Source: DATKMP01 sp035541775
Lineage (GTDB): Bacteria > Bacteroidota > Ignavibacteria > UBA10030
NCBI GenBank assembly: GCA_035541775.1
Contig: DATKMP010000117.1
Location: 1-23,257, forward strand
Direction: 5' to 3'
DNA: 23,257 nucleotides
The position numbers were made by a program, and so were the translations under genes. This document shows, in pieces, positions 8,309-17,558 of the stretch. How positions within the stretch are numbered: position 1 is the stretch's first letter; each line of letters opens with the position of its first letter. The notes under the pieces are model-generated. The model did no database searches. It was not told the DNA's origin and saw only the letters and a program-made list of their open reading frames with translations.

Positions 8309-9232
8309 ATGATCGGCCTTTATAAAATATTCGACGCCCATGTGCATTTTTATTCGAACACATTTTTCAAATATTCCGTCCGTCAAAAATTAAATCGCGC
8401 CGACATCAATTCGGAATTGCGGAACCTCGCTGCGAAAGGCCACATCGAAATTCCCGGCGAGGACCCGGTACAATTAGCCAAACGCTGGATCGATATCATC
8501 GACAAATGGAAATTGGAACGACTGATGTTGTTCAGCAGCATTCCGGGCGATGAAGGGTCCATTATCAGCGCAGTCCAAGCATTTCCCGCTCGTTTTTCCG
8601 GAATGTTCACCATCGACCCAAATTCCAACCTGCTGATGGAGAATGCCGCAAAGTGTTTGAAAGAAGATAACCTTCGCGGCGTGTTGTTGTACCCTTCGAT
8701 GTATCAAATCAGCGTGAACGATGAATGGCTCTATCCGCTGTATAATTTGTTGGCGGAATGTAAAGCGTTGGCATTCGTACATTTTGGCAAACTTATTATG
8801 CGCCAGCGCGATTATGCCGGTATTCCGACCATTGTCGATGATCAATTTTCCGACCCGCGTGATTTAATTCCTATCGCGCAGCGATTTCCGGATATTCGTT
8901 TTATTGTTCCTAATTTCGGCGCCGGAAAATTTGAAGAAACCTTGGCGCTCGGAAAGCAATGTCCCAATGTTTATGTCGATACTGCCGGATCGAATTCTTG
9001 GATGCAGGAACATCCCTCAAAGCCGGATATGCGGACGGTCTTTCAAAAATTCCTTGAAGCATTTAGCGCAAGCCGCATTCTCTTCGGTTCCGATTCCGGC
9101 ATGCTGCCCCGCGGGTACCGGTACGATATTGTCGATCACCAATTAAAACTCGTCCAAGAAATGCGTCTTCCTATGCCCGACATCAAAAAAATATTTTTTG
9201 AAAATATGGCAGGCCTGGTGGATTCGCAATAA
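8309..9232 (+). CDS. Amidohydrolase-2 family protein (TIM-barrel metal hydrolase), substrate unknown
   Basis: This 307-residue protein has the HxH motif DAHVHFY (His11, His13), a strand-5 His158 in AFVHFG and the late aspartate Asp262 in ILFGSDSG. These are the usual metal and base positions of the ACMSD-like amidohydrolase-2 group. The strand-6 position, usually a histidine in a PHFGAG context, reads IVPNFGAGKFEE with Asn202. The segment VYVDTAGSNSWM and the LFGSDSGMLPRGY stretch resemble an uncharacterised amidohydrolase subgroup. No signal peptide is seen, so it should be cytoplasmic. It sits between menG and a penicillin-acylase-like gene; neither tells its substrate. The lost histidine makes catalysis uncertain. 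Confidence 0.82.
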   Translation: MIGLYKIFDAHVHFYSNTFFKYSVRQKLNRADINSELRNLAAKGHIEIPGEDPVQLAKRWIDIIDKWKLERLMLFSSIPGDEGSIISAVQAFPARFSGMFTIDPNSNLLMENAAKCLKEDNLRGVLLYPSMYQISVNDEWLYPLYNLLAECKALAFVHFGKLIMRQRDYAGIPTIVDDQFSDPRDLIPIAQRFPDIRFIVPNFGAGKFEETLALGKQCPNVYVDTAGSNSWMQEHPSKPDMRTVFQKFLEAFSASRILFGSDSGMLPRGYRYDIVDHQLKLVQEMRLPMPDIKKIFFENMAGLVDSQ

Positions 9233-9284
9233 CCGTTCTCATCATCAGCCGGTCATCGCCGTTGGCAACTTCCCTTCCAAGCAC

Positions 9285-9316
9285 ATTGCTTCCCCCCGCA
9301 TCTTTTTTTACATTGG
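9285..9316 (+). promoter_or_regulatory. Candidate promoter for the penicillin-acylase operon
   Basis: ATTG (9285-9288) is followed after 20 bases by TACATTGG (9309-9316), one mismatch from the TAnnTTTG -7 box. Transcription would start near 9323, about 18 bases before the ATG. The rest of the 108-base intergenic gap holds nothing else I can recognise. Confidence 0.45.
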
Positions 9317-9340
9317 TAATGAATTCATGAAAAAGCATTT

Positions 9341-11830
9341 ATGCGTCTCTCGATAAAAATAATCATCGGCATCGTTTCCACATTGGTGGTTATTCTGATG
9401 ACCGTCGCAGTCATCGGATATCATCTCGTGACGAAATCATTTCCGAAAACTTCCGGAACGATCAACGTTGCAGGACTCGAAAACGAAGTAAAAATATTTC
9501 GCGATGAATACGGTGTTCCTCATATCAAGGCGCAAAGCGAACACGATGCATTTTTTGCCGTCGGCTATACACACGCTCAAGAACGATTGTGGCAGATGGA
9601 ATTAGAACGCCGCGTCGGTACGGGGCGGTTATCAGAAATTCTTGGCGCACCGGCGCTGCCGATCGACAAAATGTTCCGAACGCTCGGGTTATGGGAGCAC
9701 GTACACAAAGTTTCCGGAGTACTTGGCGACGATACACGTAAAGCATTGCAGGCGTACACAGATGGCGTCAATGCATTTATTGCTGACAACAAAGGGCATT
9801 ATCCTGTAGAGTTTGATATGCTGCAATTTGAACCGGAGCCGTGGACGATTGAACACTCACTTCTCTTGAGCCGCTTAATGGCATGGGAAATGAATTTTTC
9901 CCGCTGGATGGATTTGTTGCTCGGCGAATTAGTGCAGCGCTTCGGCGAAGAAAAAGCAAAAGAACTATTTCCCGTCTGGCCGAACAATGCGCCGTACATC
10001 GTCGCATCGCAGCGAACGGAAGAACAAAATCTTCCATCGACCGAAAATATTTCCAACAAAAAATCGAAGCGCCTCAAAAAGCGAAATCATCAAGGCAATA
10101 TCTCCGATCTGAAGCCATTCTTCGATGCGGAACAAACATACAGATCGCTGCTCGGCATCAAATCATTCGAATCGGGCAGTAATGCCTGGGTGGTCTCCGG
10201 CGCAAAATCGCAAAGCGGCAAACCGATTCTCGCCAACGATCCGCATTTAGTGTTGATGGCGCCGGGGCGCTGGTATGAATTGCATGTCACCGCTCCCGAT
10301 CTGGATGTTGCAGGGATGACCATCGCGGGCATGCCCTTCGTTATTCTCGGACGCAATCAGCACATTGCATGGGGCGTGACCAATGCGATGTTAGATGACG
10401 ACGATTTTTATTTTGAAACTGTGGATTCGATTCAACATCCAACGCGCTATCGTTACAACGGCGAATGGAAACCGATCGAAGAACGTATCGATACAATTTT
10501 TGTCAAGAACGCATCTCCCGTTCTTTTTTCAACGTACAGAACACACCGTGGACCCATCGTCAACAAAATGGAACCCGGCGCACAGTTTGCTACGTCGCTC
10601 GTTTCGATGTGTTGGACGGGATATGAAATTTCTGATGAAGCCGGGGCATTTTATAAAATCGATAACGCAACGAACTGGGAAGATTTTAAAAATGCGTTAA
10701 AACTATATGCCGCACCTGCACAAAATTTTGTCTATGCTGATATCGACGGCAACATCGGCTATTATACCGGCGGCAGACTGCCGATCAGGAAAACGACTAA
10801 CGGCGCAACGCTTCCCCGTTCCGGAGAAACCAATGAATATGACTGGCAAGGATTTGTGCCATTTGAACAAATGCCGCACGCTTTCAATCCTCCCAATGGA
10901 TTTCTTGCAACGGCAAACAATAAAATCATCGATGATTCGTATCCGTACTACATTTCCAATCACTGGGAGCCGCCATACCGCGCACTCCGCATCAACGAAG
11001 TGCTGAACGAACAATCTAAATTGTCCGTTGAAGATATGCAGCAACTTCAAAACGATTACGTCTCGACACACGCACGCGAAGTGGTGCCCTATATTTTGCA
11101 TGCCTTCGACAGTGTGACGGTAACAAATCCCGATGTGAAAATCGCTCTCGAATATTTCCGCACATGGAATTTTGAAATGCGGAAAGAGGATGTAACGGCA
11201 ACGCTCTTCAATGCCACATTCACCAAATTGATCGACAATACGTTTCATAACAAACTTGGCGATCCCTTGTTCGCCCTGTTCGATACCATTGCCAGCACAC
11301 CGGTGGTCGTCACGACACAATTGTTGAAGAACAACAATTCGACTTGGTTCGATGACCCGCGAACGCCGAACATCGAGACACGCGATGACATCATCCGCAA
11401 AAGCGTGTACGATGCGGTAGCCGATTTGCGTTCGCGGCTTGGCGGCGAAGTAAAAGAATGGCAATGGGGACGTCTGCATACCGTGACATTTGACCACGTC
11501 TTTGGACAAAGCCCACTGTTGAAATCATTCTTCAGCGTCGGACCATTTGCGGTCGGCGGCGGACATTCCACGGTGAATGTTGGACAGTTCTTTTTTAACA
11601 GTCCGTATGAAAGTACCGTTGGTGCATCGATGCGGCAGATTTTTAATTTAGCAGATATCAACGATACGCGAGTTGTTATGCCGCCGGGGCAATCGGGGCA
11701 TGTGTTCAGTCCACATTACAAAGATCAAATCATGGTATGGCTCAACGGCGCCTATCGCACGCGCCCAATGGATCAATCGGGTATTCAAGCCACGTGTTCC
11801 GATATTCTTATTTTGAAACCGGTGAAATGA
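9341..11830 (+). CDS. Penicillin acylase family (S45) Ntn-hydrolase, membrane-anchored
   Basis: This 829-residue protein has an N-terminal hydrophobic segment (residues 6-27) acting as signal or anchor. The alpha-chain region contains KIFRDEYGVPHIKAQSEHD and YTHAQERLWQMELERR (76-91). The nucleophile is Ser280 in ESGSNAWVVSGAKS, which becomes the beta-chain N-terminus after self-cleavage. NDPHL and the C-terminal GGGHSTVNVGQ and PPGQSGHVFSPHY segments are typical. A Lys/Arg-rich stretch at 239-250 sits in the probable spacer. Such enzymes hydrolyse amides, including penicillins and acyl-homoserine lactones in some members; the substrate here is unknown. It should act in the periplasm. Its stop overlaps the sirtuin start as ATGA. 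Confidence 0.92.
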   Translation: MRLSIKIIIGIVSTLVVILMTVAVIGYHLVTKSFPKTSGTINVAGLENEVKIFRDEYGVPHIKAQSEHDAFFAVGYTHAQERLWQMELERRVGTGRLSEILGAPALPIDKMFRTLGLWEHVHKVSGVLGDDTRKALQAYTDGVNAFIADNKGHYPVEFDMLQFEPEPWTIEHSLLLSRLMAWEMNFSRWMDLLLGELVQRFGEEKAKELFPVWPNNAPYIVASQRTEEQNLPSTENISNKKSKRLKKRNHQGNISDLKPFFDAEQTYRSLLGIKSFESGSNAWVVSGAKSQSGKPILANDPHLVLMAPGRWYELHVTAPDLDVAGMTIAGMPFVILGRNQHIAWGVTNAMLDDDDFYFETVDSIQHPTRYRYNGEWKPIEERIDTIFVKNASPVLFSTYRTHRGPIVNKMEPGAQFATSLVSMCWTGYEISDEAGAFYKIDNATNWEDFKNALKLYAAPAQNFVYADIDGNIGYYTGGRLPIRKTTNGATLPRSGETNEYDWQGFVPFEQMPHAFNPPNGFLATANNKIIDDSYPYYISNHWEPPYRALRINEVLNEQSKLSVEDMQQLQNDYVSTHAREVVPYILHAFDSVTVTNPDVKIALEYFRTWNFEMRKEDVTATLFNATFTKLIDNTFHNKLGDPLFALFDTIASTPVVVTTQLLKNNNSTWFDDPRTPNIETRDDIIRKSVYDAVADLRSRLGGEVKEWQWGRLHTVTFDHVFGQSPLLKSFFSVGPFAVGGGHSTVNVGQFFFNSPYESTVGASMRQIFNLADINDTRVVMPPGQSGHVFSPHYKDQIMVWLNGAYRTRPMDQSGIQATCSDILILKPVK

Positions 11831-12579
11831 TTTTCTCTCCCAAATTACAATCATTATTAAAGACCATCGAGTCCGTTTGCGTTTTGACAGGCGCAGGCAT
11901 TTCTGCGGAAAGCGGTGTAGCAACATTTCGCGGCACAGATGGTCTCTGGTCTAAATTAAAGCCGGAAGAACTTGCCGACTTCCATGCGTTTTTGAAAAAT
12001 CCCGATATTGTCTGGGAATGGTACAATCAACGAAGACAAATCATTCAAGAAGTAAAACCCAACCCTGCTCATGTCGCATTAGCACAATTAGAAACGCTTG
12101 TGAACGACTTTACACTCGCAACACAAAACATCGACAACCTGCATTTCCGTGCCGGCAGTAAAAATGTTTTAGAACTTCATGGCAATATCGAACGCAGTTA
12201 CTGCGTCGATTGCGGAAAATTTGTTGCCGATGTTGTTGTCACACCGGAAAAGAAAATTCCGCACTGTGAACGATGCGGCGGCGTGATTCGTCCCGATGTG
12301 GTCTGGTTCGGCGAACTGCTGCCGGAAGGCGTATTTGAAAAAGCGACAGAAGCCGCACAGCGCTGCGAATTATTTCTTGCCGTCGGTACATCTGCCGTCG
12401 TGTATCCTGCAGCAGGCCTTCCGCTTGCCGCACGCGAGCATGGCGCCTACATCGTCGAAATCAATTTGGAACGAACTGAAATTTCTCACATGGTCAACGA
12501 AACGATTCTCGGCAAAGCGGGAGAAATTTTGCCGGAGTTGATCTCTTTTATGGAACACAAACGGAGACGCACGGTATGA
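11827..12579 (+). CDS. cobB: NAD-dependent protein deacylase, sirtuin (SIRT5/CobB-type)
   Basis: This 250-residue Sir2 enzyme removes acyl groups from lysines using NAD. GAGISAESGVATFRG (22-36) and TQNIDNLH (99-106) bind NAD, and His118 in ELHGN is the catalytic base. A zinc site is formed by Cys126, Cys129, Cys147 and Cys150. YNQR (Tyr66, Arg69) matches the Y-x-x-R that binds acidic acyl groups in SIRT5-like enzymes, so desuccinylase/demalonylase activity is likely. I chose the ATG at 11827, which overlaps the upstream stop (ATGA), over a longer reading that would run 90 bases back into the acylase gene. The stop in turn overlaps the pyk start. Confidence 0.94.
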   Translation: MIFSPKLQSLLKTIESVCVLTGAGISAESGVATFRGTDGLWSKLKPEELADFHAFLKNPDIVWEWYNQRRQIIQEVKPNPAHVALAQLETLVNDFTLATQNIDNLHFRAGSKNVLELHGNIERSYCVDCGKFVADVVVTPEKKIPHCERCGGVIRPDVVWFGELLPEGVFEKATEAAQRCELFLAVGTSAVVYPAAGLPLAAREHGAYIVEINLERTEISHMVNETILGKAGEILPELISFMEHKRRRTV

Positions 12580-14015
12580 GCGACAAAAAAGGATTCGGCA
12601 AAACAAAAATTGTTTGCACCATCGGGCCTGCAACACAATCCGTTGAGCAATTAATAAAATTGATTCAGGCGGGCATGGATGTTGCGCGGTTAAATTTTTC
12701 GCACGGCTCCCATGAAGATCATTTGACAACGATTCAGAATGTCCGTACCGCAAGCAAACAAACCGGCGAACATATTTCTATTCTACAAGATTTGTGCGGG
12801 CCAAAAATTCGTACCGGTGCCCTTCAGAATAAAACTGTGGCATTACAAACCGGAGCGACTCTAACATTCACGACTGAAGAAATCGTCGGCAACGAGCAAC
12901 GCGTAACCACGGCATACAAAGAACTACCTTCCGACGTAAAACCCGGCGACGACATTTTGCTGGATGACGGAAAATTACGAGTTCGTGTGGAATCCGTGAA
13001 CGGCACAGAAGTTCGTTGCAAGGTTCTTGTCGGTGGGATTTTAGGCGAACATAAAGGTATGAATCTGCCGGGCATCAAACTCAGCACGCCGTCGATCACT
13101 GGAAAAGACCTCGACGATTTATTTTTTGGATTGGCGAACGAAGTCGATTACGTCGCACTTTCTTTTGTACGTTCGTCCGAAGATATTCGCTCGTTGCGCC
13201 AACATATTCGCACTACGTCAAAACATTTTACGCCCATCGTTGCAAAAATTGAAATGGGCGATGCCATCAAAGCCATTGACGAGATTATTGCTGAAACCGA
13301 CAGCGTCATGGTCGCACGCGGCGATCTCGGCGTGGAATTGCCGCCGGAAGAAGTTCCGATGCTTCAAAAAATGATCGTACGAAAATGTAATGAGGCAGGT
13401 AAACCGGTGATCATTGCAACACAAATGCTGGAATCGATGATCGAAAATCCGCGGCCGACGCGCGCCGAAGCAAGCGATGTGGCGAATGCCGTCCTCGATG
13501 GCGCAGATGCCGTCATGCTCAGTGCAGAAACCTCCGTCGGCAAATATCCTGTTGAAACCGTACAAACAATGGACAGCATTATTCAAACAACAGAACGGCA
13601 AATCACGAACCGCTGCAGTATTGAACCTCTGACGCCGAACTGCGCCGAAAACGTATTAGATGCCATCGCACATTCCGCTTGTGTCCTTGCGCATCAGGTG
13701 AATGCCGCTGTCATCGTTCCTATTACACACTCAGGAGGAACGGCAAAACGCATTTGCCGATTTCGCCCCGATGCCCGCGTTATTGCGGTGACGGGCAATG
13801 AACGTGTACTGCGGCTTATGAATTTAGTCTGGGGAGTACGCGGTATGGTCGTAAGTGATTACATCGGCAACGCCGATGCAACCTTGCAACACATCAAAGA
13901 AAAATTAAAAGCGGATGGGTACGTTCAAAGCGGAGATTATATTGTTTTCACGATGGGCATTCCGTTGATGGCGCGTGGATTGACCGACACCATCAACGTG
14001 GTGCGCGTGCCATAA
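12576..14015 (+). CDS. pyk: Pyruvate kinase
   Basis: This 479-residue glycolytic enzyme converts phosphoenolpyruvate and ADP to pyruvate and ATP. KIVCTIGPATQ (11-21), ARLNFSHG (37-44), the active-site segment VAKIEMGDAIKAIDEI (222-237, with Lys224) and ARGDLGVELP (247-256) are intact. The MLESMIENPRPTRAEASDVA segment and the following DGADAVMLSAETSVGKYP are diagnostic. The C-terminal regulatory domain is present, and there is no extra PEP-utiliser domain. Its ATG overlaps the sirtuin stop (ATGA), so it is translated from the acylase-sirtuin message at least in part. It ends 11 bases from the convergent GT9 gene. Confidence 0.97.
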   Translation: MSDKKGFGKTKIVCTIGPATQSVEQLIKLIQAGMDVARLNFSHGSHEDHLTTIQNVRTASKQTGEHISILQDLCGPKIRTGALQNKTVALQTGATLTFTTEEIVGNEQRVTTAYKELPSDVKPGDDILLDDGKLRVRVESVNGTEVRCKVLVGGILGEHKGMNLPGIKLSTPSITGKDLDDLFFGLANEVDYVALSFVRSSEDIRSLRQHIRTTSKHFTPIVAKIEMGDAIKAIDEIIAETDSVMVARGDLGVELPPEEVPMLQKMIVRKCNEAGKPVIIATQMLESMIENPRPTRAEASDVANAVLDGADAVMLSAETSVGKYPVETVQTMDSIIQTTERQITNRCSIEPLTPNCAENVLDAIAHSACVLAHQVNAAVIVPITHSGGTAKRICRFRPDARVIAVTGNERVLRLMNLVWGVRGMVVSDYIGNADATLQHIKEKLKADGYVQSGDYIVFTMGIPLMARGLTDTINVVRVP

Positions 14016-14026
14016 CATTCTTCCGC

Positions 14027-15076
14027 TCATTGTCCGGCAAGCATGTTCGAGCACGCGTCAAAGACCGCGCCCACAGAAATATCGTTCATACATTTGAAAT
14101 GTTTTTGAGGACACGATGCACGTCCGATATGCGAGCATGGCCGGCACGGAAGATCGGTTCGTTCCAGCACAATCGATTTTGTTCCCACCGGAAAAAATCC
14201 GAATTCCTTCACTGTTGAACCGAACAGGGCAACAAGTTTCCGTTTCATCGCGGCGGCAATGTGCATCAATCCCGTATCGTTGCTGACAACGACATCGCAA
14301 TATTTCATCATCGCTGCCGTTTCCAACAACGAACATTTGCCGCAGAGATTCTCCGCAGAAGTTTTTCCTGTTGCACTATTGATGGCATTCGCAATAGCCC
14401 CGCAATCATTGATGTCCTCCGGGCCGCCGAAGAGAAAAATTTTTGCTTTCCATCGCTGTGCAAGAGCGATTCCTAATTCAACAAAACGGTCTTGAGGCCA
14501 GCGCTTCGTTGCATGCTTTGCCGCGGGACAAAACCCGAACACTTTTTCATCGCCATTCAATCTTAATGCAGCAACAGCATCCGCAGCACCAGATCGCACT
14601 TGATCAGGAATATATATTTCTAATCCCTTGCCGTCGTTGTGAACGCCGTATTCTTTAAGAGTTTCGATATAGCGATCAGCAACAGAAACAATATGATGGT
14701 ACATATTCCACTTGAACTTTACCAACATCATTCGCGCCAAGACATGCTTTTTGATCGTCACAATTTTTCGTGCTATTCCCTTCCGCACATAACGGCTGCG
14801 TAAACTGTTGTGGATATCGATCACAAGGTCGTATTGTTCCGCAAGCAATTTTCTTTTCATTTTTCGAAGTGAAGAAACGCCGCCGGCGGAATCAAATTCG
14901 TAGGCGTTATTGATATTCGGATTATAGCGAATAAGCGACGAGTATTCCCGCTTCGTTAAAAAATCGATTTGTGCATGCGGATATTTTATTCGAGCGACAC
15001 GTAACAATGTAGTCGCCAGCACAATATCGCCGATAGAACTAAACCGGATAATGAGTATTTTGTTCGGATGCCGCAT
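14027..15076 (-). CDS. Glycosyltransferase family 9 (heptosyltransferase-like)
   Basis: This 349-residue cytoplasmic or membrane-associated enzyme has the GT9 start KILIIRFSSIGDIVLATTLL, in which the Asp near residue 15 matches the family's catalytic aspartate. It also has VIDIHNSLRS, KRWPQDRFVELG, FLFGGPED and the donor-site SNDTGLMHIAAAM segment. Family members add ADP-heptose to Kdo or heptose in the LPS core. The exact sugar and acceptor are not decidable here. I use the ATG at 15076; a TTG two codons earlier is also open. It lies 48 bases downstream of the DUF5686 gene on the same strand, and kdsA/kdsC (Kdo synthesis) are in the same window. Confidence 0.9.
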   Translation of the reverse strand: MRHPNKILIIRFSSIGDIVLATTLLRVARIKYPHAQIDFLTKREYSSLIRYNPNINNAYEFDSAGGVSSLRKMKRKLLAEQYDLVIDIHNSLRSRYVRKGIARKIVTIKKHVLARMMLVKFKWNMYHHIVSVADRYIETLKEYGVHNDGKGLEIYIPDQVRSGAADAVAALRLNGDEKVFGFCPAAKHATKRWPQDRFVELGIALAQRWKAKIFLFGGPEDINDCGAIANAINSATGKTSAENLCGKCSLLETAAMMKYCDVVVSNDTGLMHIAAAMKRKLVALFGSTVKEFGFFPVGTKSIVLERTDLPCRPCSHIGRASCPQKHFKCMNDISVGAVFDACSNMLAGQ

Positions 15077-15124
15077 GCACAAAGAAGGTACGAGGATTTT
15101 TACGGATGAGCAACCGGCACTCCG

Positions 15125-17527
15125 CTACTGAAACAATCCCATAATGAAATCGGAGAACGTCAGCTTCCATCCCAATCCCTCGGGTTTCATAAACCGGTAC
15201 GTAACATCAATACGGAAAAAATCCAGGATGTTCGAGATGCCGACACCGGCTTCATAGTACCAGCCGTTCGAATCCGTTGCGTATGCTCCCGGAACTTTCA
15301 CAACGTTCTCAGAGAGCCAAGAGCGTGCTGTGCCGGCATAGACAATAAATTCTAAATTCGATTCGTACAATGCCTTGATGCCGGATAAAGCAAACGGCGC
15401 ACGGCGAAAATTATGTTCCACAAAAAATTCCACATATTGATCGCCCCAGAATTCGCGCGGTTGAATGCCATGCATCATTCCTGGAATACCGAGATACGAT
15501 TCATTCGAAGACAAGGTGAAATACCGCTGCGGCGGCAGATGTCCCAGCGTTGTTCCGCCGAACACATACATCGTCAGCGACGGCGGAAATGCAAGATTCT
15601 CATTCATGGTGGTAATTTTTTGGCGGAGCTTTAGATTAAGTTGCGTGAATGAAAAATCGCTTTCAAATAACGGCGACGCATGTTCAATTTCCACGGAAGC
15701 ATTCAATGCACTGCGCGCTAAACTTGCCATCATGGCAGAGGCGTACGTGGCGGAAAGTTTTAAAGAATTCATTTGCCCATCCGCGATGGGGGGATTCTCG
15801 CGAAACATTTGTGAAGTGTAGAAGAGGGAATATTCTGTCTGCTTCGAGACAGCATGTTCTGTTTCCGCACATGCTGTCACTGTAATTCGCGTCCTCGCTT
15901 TCGGCAGGTACGAAAACTCGATGTTGCCTCCCTGCTTGAGATAATAATCATTGTCGTCTGAATGAAAGAACAACGCCGAAATGCTGTTGGTGAACGTTTC
16001 ATCCAAAAAATTCGGATACGCTTCCATCTGATGATACGCATTGAATCCTACCGAAAATGTTTTTTCACTTGTCTGAATCGTACCGTTGCCGAGTATCATA
16101 TTGTTGATCCGGTCTTCTCCAAAATGCCATGTGGCGCCGGCATGCCATTTCCATTGCTGATCTGCCGTGCCATACGCAATGCCGCCTCGCGCGGCAAGAT
16201 TATTTGTTACCGAATCGATGGTTTTGGAAATTCCGAGATGCCCGCCTTCCACACGATTGAACGAAAGATCAACATAACTCATCACGCCGGTCGAAAGCGC
16301 GTTGAGCAATTTCATCGACGTGCCTGTCGGAGCAAGAAGTTTTTCCAGCGATTGTGTACTATCGAGTCTGTGATATGCTGTATCTTGTTCCGCTGTCAAT
16401 GGAAGCACATTATGTGCGTTCCAAAAAATCGAATCGATTTTTTTGGATGAAGAATCGATACTGAAATTTTTTAACGCGCGAATACTGTCTGCCAGTTCCG
16501 GATTGATGCGATAATCATAAATCACGACATCCCGCATCATGCCGATCGACGGTATTTTTATGCCCATCACACTGATTTCAAATGCCCCCGTAAAATGGAA
16601 ATTCACCGGCAGCCACACAGATTCGTTGTAAAGACGAAACGATTGTTGGAAACGCAAGTTTTTAAAACGCACAAACGGCTGCACGTACGCCTCATTCGGT
16701 TCGAGCTCTGCATGAATAACGGCATACGACCGTTCCGCAATCGTGATCGTTCCTTTGAATAATGGATCGAGACGCGATCTCGGCTTGACTTGAATGACAT
16801 AAACCTCATAATCGTCCATTTTCCGTGTCGAAAGAAGTTTGTAATCGTAGTTCTCGAACGCATCGGGAGATGTCGGTCCTGTGAATCGGAATCCTCCCAT
16901 CAGAACGGTATCATCATTGAAATTGATAATATTGCCTACACGCGCCGGCTGCATGGTTTTCTGAATATTTCCGGTTTGTTTTTGCTGGGTAATCACTTCG
17001 CGCAGCGAATCGCCCTGTTGCCAATAGAGTGTTGAATACGATTCGGTAATCGCAGCAATGGAATCTTTGATGCGCACCTCTAAACGCGTGAATGCTTTGC
17101 CCTCGTATGCATGCAGGTGCCGCATCCATTTTTTTTTATTTGCAATTGCCTGGCGAATTATTTCGTATGCAGGATCTTCGGTCGAGCCGGTCACCACGAC
17201 TTCTGCCATTTTAATTGCATTCGGTTGTAACCGAAAAAAACAAAATTGATTCGTGATAGGCGAAAGCACCACCGTATCGGAACTATAGCCGACATAACTT
17301 GCAATCATCGTTGCGGAAGAATCCGAAAGTGTATAGTGGAATTCTCCTTGCGCGTTGGAAACCGTTCCTTGCGATGTATGAGCAAGTCGAATGCTTGCCA
17401 TCGGCAACGGTTCGTTCGTTACCGCATCGATAATTTTTCCGTACACGGTAAATGAACCTTGTGCCTGCACAGCAACCGGCATTGCAAGAAACAGTACGAA
17501 ATACAAAAAGAGATTGGATTTCATCAT
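15125..17527 (-). CDS. DUF5686 family outer-membrane protein with carboxypeptidase-like regulatory domain
   Basis: This 800-residue exported protein begins with a signal peptide (MMKSNLFLYFVLFLAMP, cleavage near VQAQ). A CarboxypepD-reg-like beta-sandwich follows at about residues 25-110 (VYGKIIDAVTNEPLPMASI, then YVGYSSDTVVLSP). The DUF5686 core starts near EVVVTGSTEDPAYEIIRQAI, with KLLSTRKMDDYEVYVI and the C-terminal barrel (YLPKARTRITVTA through to FSDFIMGLFQ). The family is abundant in Bacteroidota, and its function is not established. Two adjacent ATGs (17527, 17524) are candidate starts. The gene probably forms an operon with the GT9 gene. The inverted-repeat region lies directly upstream, so its promoter may be altered by that insertion. 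Confidence 0.88.
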   Translation of the reverse strand: MMKSNLFLYFVLFLAMPVAVQAQGSFTVYGKIIDAVTNEPLPMASIRLAHTSQGTVSNAQGEFHYTLSDSSATMIASYVGYSSDTVVLSPITNQFCFFRLQPNAIKMAEVVVTGSTEDPAYEIIRQAIANKKKWMRHLHAYEGKAFTRLEVRIKDSIAAITESYSTLYWQQGDSLREVITQQKQTGNIQKTMQPARVGNIINFNDDTVLMGGFRFTGPTSPDAFENYDYKLLSTRKMDDYEVYVIQVKPRSRLDPLFKGTITIAERSYAVIHAELEPNEAYVQPFVRFKNLRFQQSFRLYNESVWLPVNFHFTGAFEISVMGIKIPSIGMMRDVVIYDYRINPELADSIRALKNFSIDSSSKKIDSIFWNAHNVLPLTAEQDTAYHRLDSTQSLEKLLAPTGTSMKLLNALSTGVMSYVDLSFNRVEGGHLGISKTIDSVTNNLAARGGIAYGTADQQWKWHAGATWHFGEDRINNMILGNGTIQTSEKTFSVGFNAYHQMEAYPNFLDETFTNSISALFFHSDDNDYYLKQGGNIEFSYLPKARTRITVTACAETEHAVSKQTEYSLFYTSQMFRENPPIADGQMNSLKLSATYASAMMASLARSALNASVEIEHASPLFESDFSFTQLNLKLRQKITTMNENLAFPPSLTMYVFGGTTLGHLPPQRYFTLSSNESYLGIPGMMHGIQPREFWGDQYVEFFVEHNFRRAPFALSGIKALYESNLEFIVYAGTARSWLSENVVKVPGAYATDSNGWYYEAGVGISNILDFFRIDVTYRFMKPEGLGWKLTFSDFIMGLFQ

Positions 17528-17558
17528 AGTGGTATGACTTACGAACAAGTAGGCGTTA

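Noticed and set aside
10703..11509. Minus-strand open frame of 268 codons
   Set aside because: It lies wholly inside the penicillin-acylase gene, has no recognisable domain, and is rich in Cys, His and Arg as expected for a reversed-frame shadow.
11737..11826. 30-codon N-terminal extension of the sirtuin
   Set aside because: It overlaps the acylase 3' end; the ATGA start at 11827 gives the normal sirtuin N-terminus.
13990..14060. Terminator between convergent pyk and GT9 genes
   Set aside because: Only 11 bases separate the stops, and no stem with a T-run is visible.
15962..16450. Plus-strand open frame of 162 codons
   Set aside because: It lies antisense within the DUF5686 gene and has no signal, domain or ribosome-binding site.
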